Both the position numbers and the translations under genes were made by a program. Below, piece by piece: positions 61,128 through 64,000 of a stretch of DNA of 64,000 bases. The stretch comes from Salinimicrobium sp. TH3 (GTDB lineage Bacteria > Bacteroidota > Bacteroidia > Flavobacteriales > Flavobacteriaceae): NCBI RefSeq assembly GCF_026676115.1, contig NZ_JAPONB010000001.1, positions 1 to 64,000 on the forward strand, given 5' to 3'. The notes beneath the pieces were generated by a model, which saw nothing but the letters and a program-made list of their open reading frames with translations, was not told the origin of the DNA and did no database searches. How positions within the stretch are numbered: position 1 is the stretch's first letter; each line of letters opens with the position of its first letter.

Positions 61128-61455
61128 AAGGAACTTTCAGTTTATGTTTTTCTTTTATAAAATCTAATACCTGGCAAATGTTCCAATTTCTAAAAAAAAG
61201 CGCCCATTCTATTGGTATTTAACCCGTTTATAACAATAAAAGCAGGATTTCCTAAAAATACTCCTAAAGCTGAAGGAGAAGAGAAAACTGTTATATGGTT
61301 AAACTTGAACTGAGGAAAACTGTTTTTCCTTCAGGTGGATATAAGTTTTATTGGAGCTGCCCAACAGGATAGAATTAAAAGCACCTCAAAAAATTTTCCT
61401 AAAGAGAAATTGGAATTATATTTGTTGCAGGCCTTAAGCCTTTAATTCCTGAAGT
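61128..61455. other. Intergenic region upstream of the propeller sensor
   Basis: These 328 bp hold no convincing gene, RNA or repeat. The only signal I support is the TAnnTTTG promoter near its right end. The two flanking genes are divergent, so a promoter for the barrel-protein gene should lie near the left end, but I see no clear match. Confidence 0.6.
61417..61424 (+). promoter_or_regulatory. Putative promoter of the propeller sensor gene
   Basis: TATATTTG matches TAnnTTTG. A T-rich patch (ATTTTCC) lies about 20 bp upstream at the -33 position. The start point near 61431 would precede the TTG start codon by about 25 nt. Confidence 0.5.
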
Positions 61456-64000
61456 TTGCGGTATATCATATCTTTTTTATTTCTTTTTTCTTTCTTCCCT
61501 CTTTGGTCCCAGGAATTAGCTCCGGTTATTAATTTTAATCCGAATGATTATAATGCCGGAAATCAAAACTGGATGATCTCTCAAGGAGAGGATAAGAATA
61601 TTTATATAGCCAACAGCCTGGGGCTACTGGAATTCACAGGTGCACACTGGAATTTGTATCCTATGCCTAACAATACAATTGTACGGTCTGTGGAAGTAGT
61701 GGGAGATAAAGTTTTTACTGGAGCTTATATGGATGTAGGGTTTTGGGAAAAAGATGTCTTCAACAAGCTTCAGTACACAAGTCTCTTACCATATTTTCCG
61801 GGAGAAGTGAGTGACGGGGAGCAATTTTGGCATATTGAAAATATTGGCGAAACTGTGATTATTCAAAGTTTTGATGCTATTTATCTTTATGATATTTCTT
61901 CCAAGGCGGTGAAGGTGCTGGAAACTCCTAATGACCAAACAATACTCAACCTTTATAAGGTCAATAATGAAATTTATTATCTCATTCCCGAGAGCGGCTT
62001 GTACCGCGTCTCCAATGCTTCAGGGGAATTGCTAATTCCTTCAAATTCTCTGGATGGTTCAGAGATCGTTATGATTAATAGAAGAAATAATGGGATAGAG
62101 CTCATTACCCGGGCTGGTAATTTCTATAAATGGGAAGAAGGGGTAGTAGAGAGAACACACCTTGAAATAAGTGAGAAACTTAAAAATGTGAGTCTTTTTT
62201 CAGCACTTGTTTTGGAGGATGATACTTTTTTATTGGGGAGTGTAGAAAATGGACTGTATCAAATCGATAGGGAAGGAAAAATCTTACAACATTATAATCA
62301 GGAAAGGGGATTTCAAAATAATACTGTGCTTTCTCTTTTTTCGGATGCTGAAGAGAATATCTGGGTAGGACTAGATAATGGATTGAGTGTTATTAATATC
62401 AATTCACCATTCCAGCTTTTTCACGATAATGTTGGTAAAATTGGTACCGTCTATACATCTTATCAAGATGAGGATTACCTTTATCTGGGAACAAATCAGG
62501 GCTTATACTTCAGGAAAAATTTAGAGGAAAAATTCACCTTTTTGGAAGGTACAAACGGCCAGGTATGGAGCATTCAGGAGATTGATGGTGACGTGTTTTG
62601 TGGACATAATAACGGCACTTTCATTATTAAGGGAGAAAAGGCCGAAAAGATTTCCAATAGGCAGGGAACTTGGATTGTCAAAGACTTCCTTCCAAAGGAG
62701 AACGTTTATATTCAGGGTCATTACAATGGCTTTAGTTTTTTAAACAAAACTTCAGAAGGTTTTAAGGACTTACCGCTGGTTAAAGATTTTCCCCATTCTT
62801 CGAAACATATAGTATCAAAAGCTAATGGAGAGATTTGGATTGGAAATGAGCATAAGGGCGTTTTTAGACTTAAACTTGAAGATTCATTACAAAGAATTAA
62901 ATATTTCCAAAACTTTCCATTTGAAAATAGCATAGGAATTACATCGAGTATATTTGAATTTCAGGATTCCTTATATTATTCCAGTAGGGAGAATATTTTC
63001 TTATACGACAGGGAAAAAGATGTTTTTACAGAGAATAATAAGCTGGCCAGATCTCTGAAAGGAATAAACAGGATCTCGGGGCGCATTTTTCTTCAAAATG
63101 AAAAATTATGGGCTTTTTCTGAACATTCTGTTCTAAGCATAGTCCAATCTCAGTTAAACGAAGATTTTTTTATTGAGGAGATTTTTATTCCAAAGGAATT
63201 AAGAACTATACCTCAGGGGTATGAAAATATTTCTCATTTAAGATCGAATAAGTATCTACTTGGGCTTGTAGATGGGTATTTAATTTTTGAGGAGGATTTT
63301 AAAGACTTCTATTCTGAAGGGAGTATTAGAATCGAAAATGTACTAAAATCAACATTAGAAGAAGATTCCCTCTACGTGCCTCTTTCGGGTTCTGAACCTT
63401 TACATTACAGGAGTAACAATTTAAAATTTAATTATAGCATTCCTGAATACTCGCAGTTCACAGTGCCTGTTTTTAGTTACAGGCTAATTGGACTCAGTGA
63501 CAGGTGGAGCAGTTGGAACTCTTCAACTACAGCTACCTTTAAGAACCTGCCTTTTGGAAATTATTCTTTTGAGGTAAAGGGGAAAATAGGTAATACATTG
63601 ATTCCTGCCGACAGTTTTTCCTTTGAAATTGCGAGGCCCTGGTATTGGAGTAACTTAGCCATTGCAGTATATATTCTTCTGTTCTTGTTTCTGCTGTACA
63701 TAATTCACCAGGTTTACAAAAGAGAACATGAGAAAAGAATACGGGAAAATGAAAAGGCATTGCGAGTTCAAAACCTCGAAGCTGAACAGGAAATCATAAA
63801 ATTGAAGAATGAAAGACTGGAAAGAGAAATGGAAAGCAAAAACAAGGAACTTGCTGTTTCTACCATGAGCCTTATTAAAAAGAATGAATTCCTTAGTAAA
63901 ATAAAAGAACAGCTCAAGGAGAATGGGAATGCTCCCCAGGTCAAGACCGTTATTAAAACTATAGATAAAGATATAAGTGAAGAAGATAACTGGAAGTTCT
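61456..64000 (+). CDS. Two-component-regulator propeller / Y_Y_Y sensor with predicted HTH (3' truncated)
   Basis: The frame starts at a TTG that opens a signal peptide (RYIISFLFLFSFFPLWSQ) and stays open for 848 codons to the window edge. The only alternative start is downstream of the signal. Periplasmic beta-propeller repeats run from about 24 to 620 (NWMISQGEDKNIYIANSLGLLEFTG; ENIWVGLDNGLSVINI). A Y_Y_Y domain follows (about 650-735, SYRLIGLSDRWSSWNSS), then one transmembrane helix (about 737-757), a long coiled coil (EKRIRENEKALRVQNLEAEQE) and the lead-in EEDNWKF. In flavobacteria such proteins end in a LuxR-type HTH, expected just past the edge. It probably senses extracellular sugar or peptide and controls a nearby uptake locus; the target is unknown. 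Confidence 0.85.
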   Translation, partial: MRYIISFLFLFSFFPLWSQELAPVINFNPNDYNAGNQNWMISQGEDKNIYIANSLGLLEFTGAHWNLYPMPNNTIVRSVEVVGDKVFTGAYMDVGFWEKDVFNKLQYTSLLPYFPGEVSDGEQFWHIENIGETVIIQSFDAIYLYDISSKAVKVLETPNDQTILNLYKVNNEIYYLIPESGLYRVSNASGELLIPSNSLDGSEIVMINRRNNGIELITRAGNFYKWEEGVVERTHLEISEKLKNVSLFSALVLEDDTFLLGSVENGLYQIDREGKILQHYNQERGFQNNTVLSLFSDAEENIWVGLDNGLSVININSPFQLFHDNVGKIGTVYTSYQDEDYLYLGTNQGLYFRKNLEEKFTFLEGTNGQVWSIQEIDGDVFCGHNNGTFIIKGEKAEKISNRQGTWIVKDFLPKENVYIQGHYNGFSFLNKTSEGFKDLPLVKDFPHSSKHIVSKANGEIWIGNEHKGVFRLKLEDSLQRIKYFQNFPFENSIGITSSIFEFQDSLYYSSRENIFLYDREKDVFTENNKLARSLKGINRISGRIFLQNEKLWAFSEHSVLSIVQSQLNEDFFIEEIFIPKELRTIPQGYENISHLRSNKYLLGLVDGYLIFEEDFKDFYSEGSIRIENVLKSTLEEDSLYVPLSGSEPLHYRSNNLKFNYSIPEYSQFTVPVFSYRLIGLSDRWSSWNSSTTATFKNLPFGNYSFEVKGKIGNTLIPADSFSFEIARPWYWSNLAIAVYILLFLFLLYIIHQVYKREHEKRIRENEKALRVQNLEAEQEIIKLKNERLEREMESKNKELAVSTMSLIKKNEFLSKIKEQLKENGNAPQVKTVIKTIDKDISEEDNWKF

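Noticed and set aside
1-64000. CRISPR arrays, prophage, insertion sequences or rRNA genes
   Set aside because: No spaced identical repeats, transposase, integrase, phage or rRNA signatures were seen.

Overview
The window looks like a chromosomal segment of a marine or halophilic member of the Flavobacteriaceae (Bacteroidetes). The grounds are two SusC/SusD pairs, Bacteroidetes-type lipoproteins (MKK..., C at about residue 20), weak Shine-Dalgarno sites, promoters of the TAnnTTTG type, AT-rich spacers, and a three-part sensor (propeller, Y_Y_Y, coiled coil) typical of the group. The genus is inferred only (Salegentibacter/Gramella/Zunongwangia-like).

Layout. 1-300: two tRNA-Asn genes. 440-8578 (minus): an operon for isoaspartyl peptides. 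A SusC/SusD pair is followed by an isoaspartyl peptidase, a cyanophycinase-like lipoprotein and a YfcC-type carrier. Its leader holds two unlisted short reading frames that end in nearly the same peptide, CKSLTL(Q/R)GLQPIFDC-stop. A 15-bp stem joins the stop codon of the second frame to the bases just before the SusC start. I consider this leader the most interesting object in the window. 8700-16100: housekeeping genes (acyl-CoA synthetase, ProC, M28 peptidase, HD hydrolase, DUF1028 protein, tRNA-Arg) plus a decayed second proC tail.

16200-50250: a large plant-polysaccharide locus aimed mainly at beta-mannan and gluco/galactomannan. It has two acetylesterases (CE2-like and SASA) and a minus-strand operon: GH26, Na+ symporter, GH130 phosphorylase, AGE epimerase, GH26, GH5_7-like, GH140-like, GH3. 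Next comes a plus-strand operon: AraC regulator, GH5, SusC, SusD, IPT/TIG binding lipoprotein, FAS1 protein with two carbohydrate-binding-like modules, GH27 alpha-galactosidase. It closes with a lipoprotein AGE epimerase and GH9, clan GH-A and GH51 enzymes. The likely flow is: deacetylation and surface cleavage by GH26/GH5, import by SusCD, side-chain trimming by GH27/GH51/GH3, uptake of mannobiose by the symporter, epimerisation to mannosylglucose, then phosphorolysis by GH130.

50300-64000: DUF421 protein, ferric-reductase-like oxidoreductase, a GluR0-like ligand-gated potassium channel, a SYLF protein, a sulfide/persulfide operon (SQR-like, TusE/DsrC-like, DsrE-like) behind a Crp/Fnr-like palindrome, an SDR, an Omp85-type barrel fused to a degenerate phosphoesterase domain, and the 5' part of a propeller sensor-regulator with a TTG start that runs off the window. 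A 15-base palindrome, AAAAATGNCATTTTT, recurs through the window in both genes and spacers.
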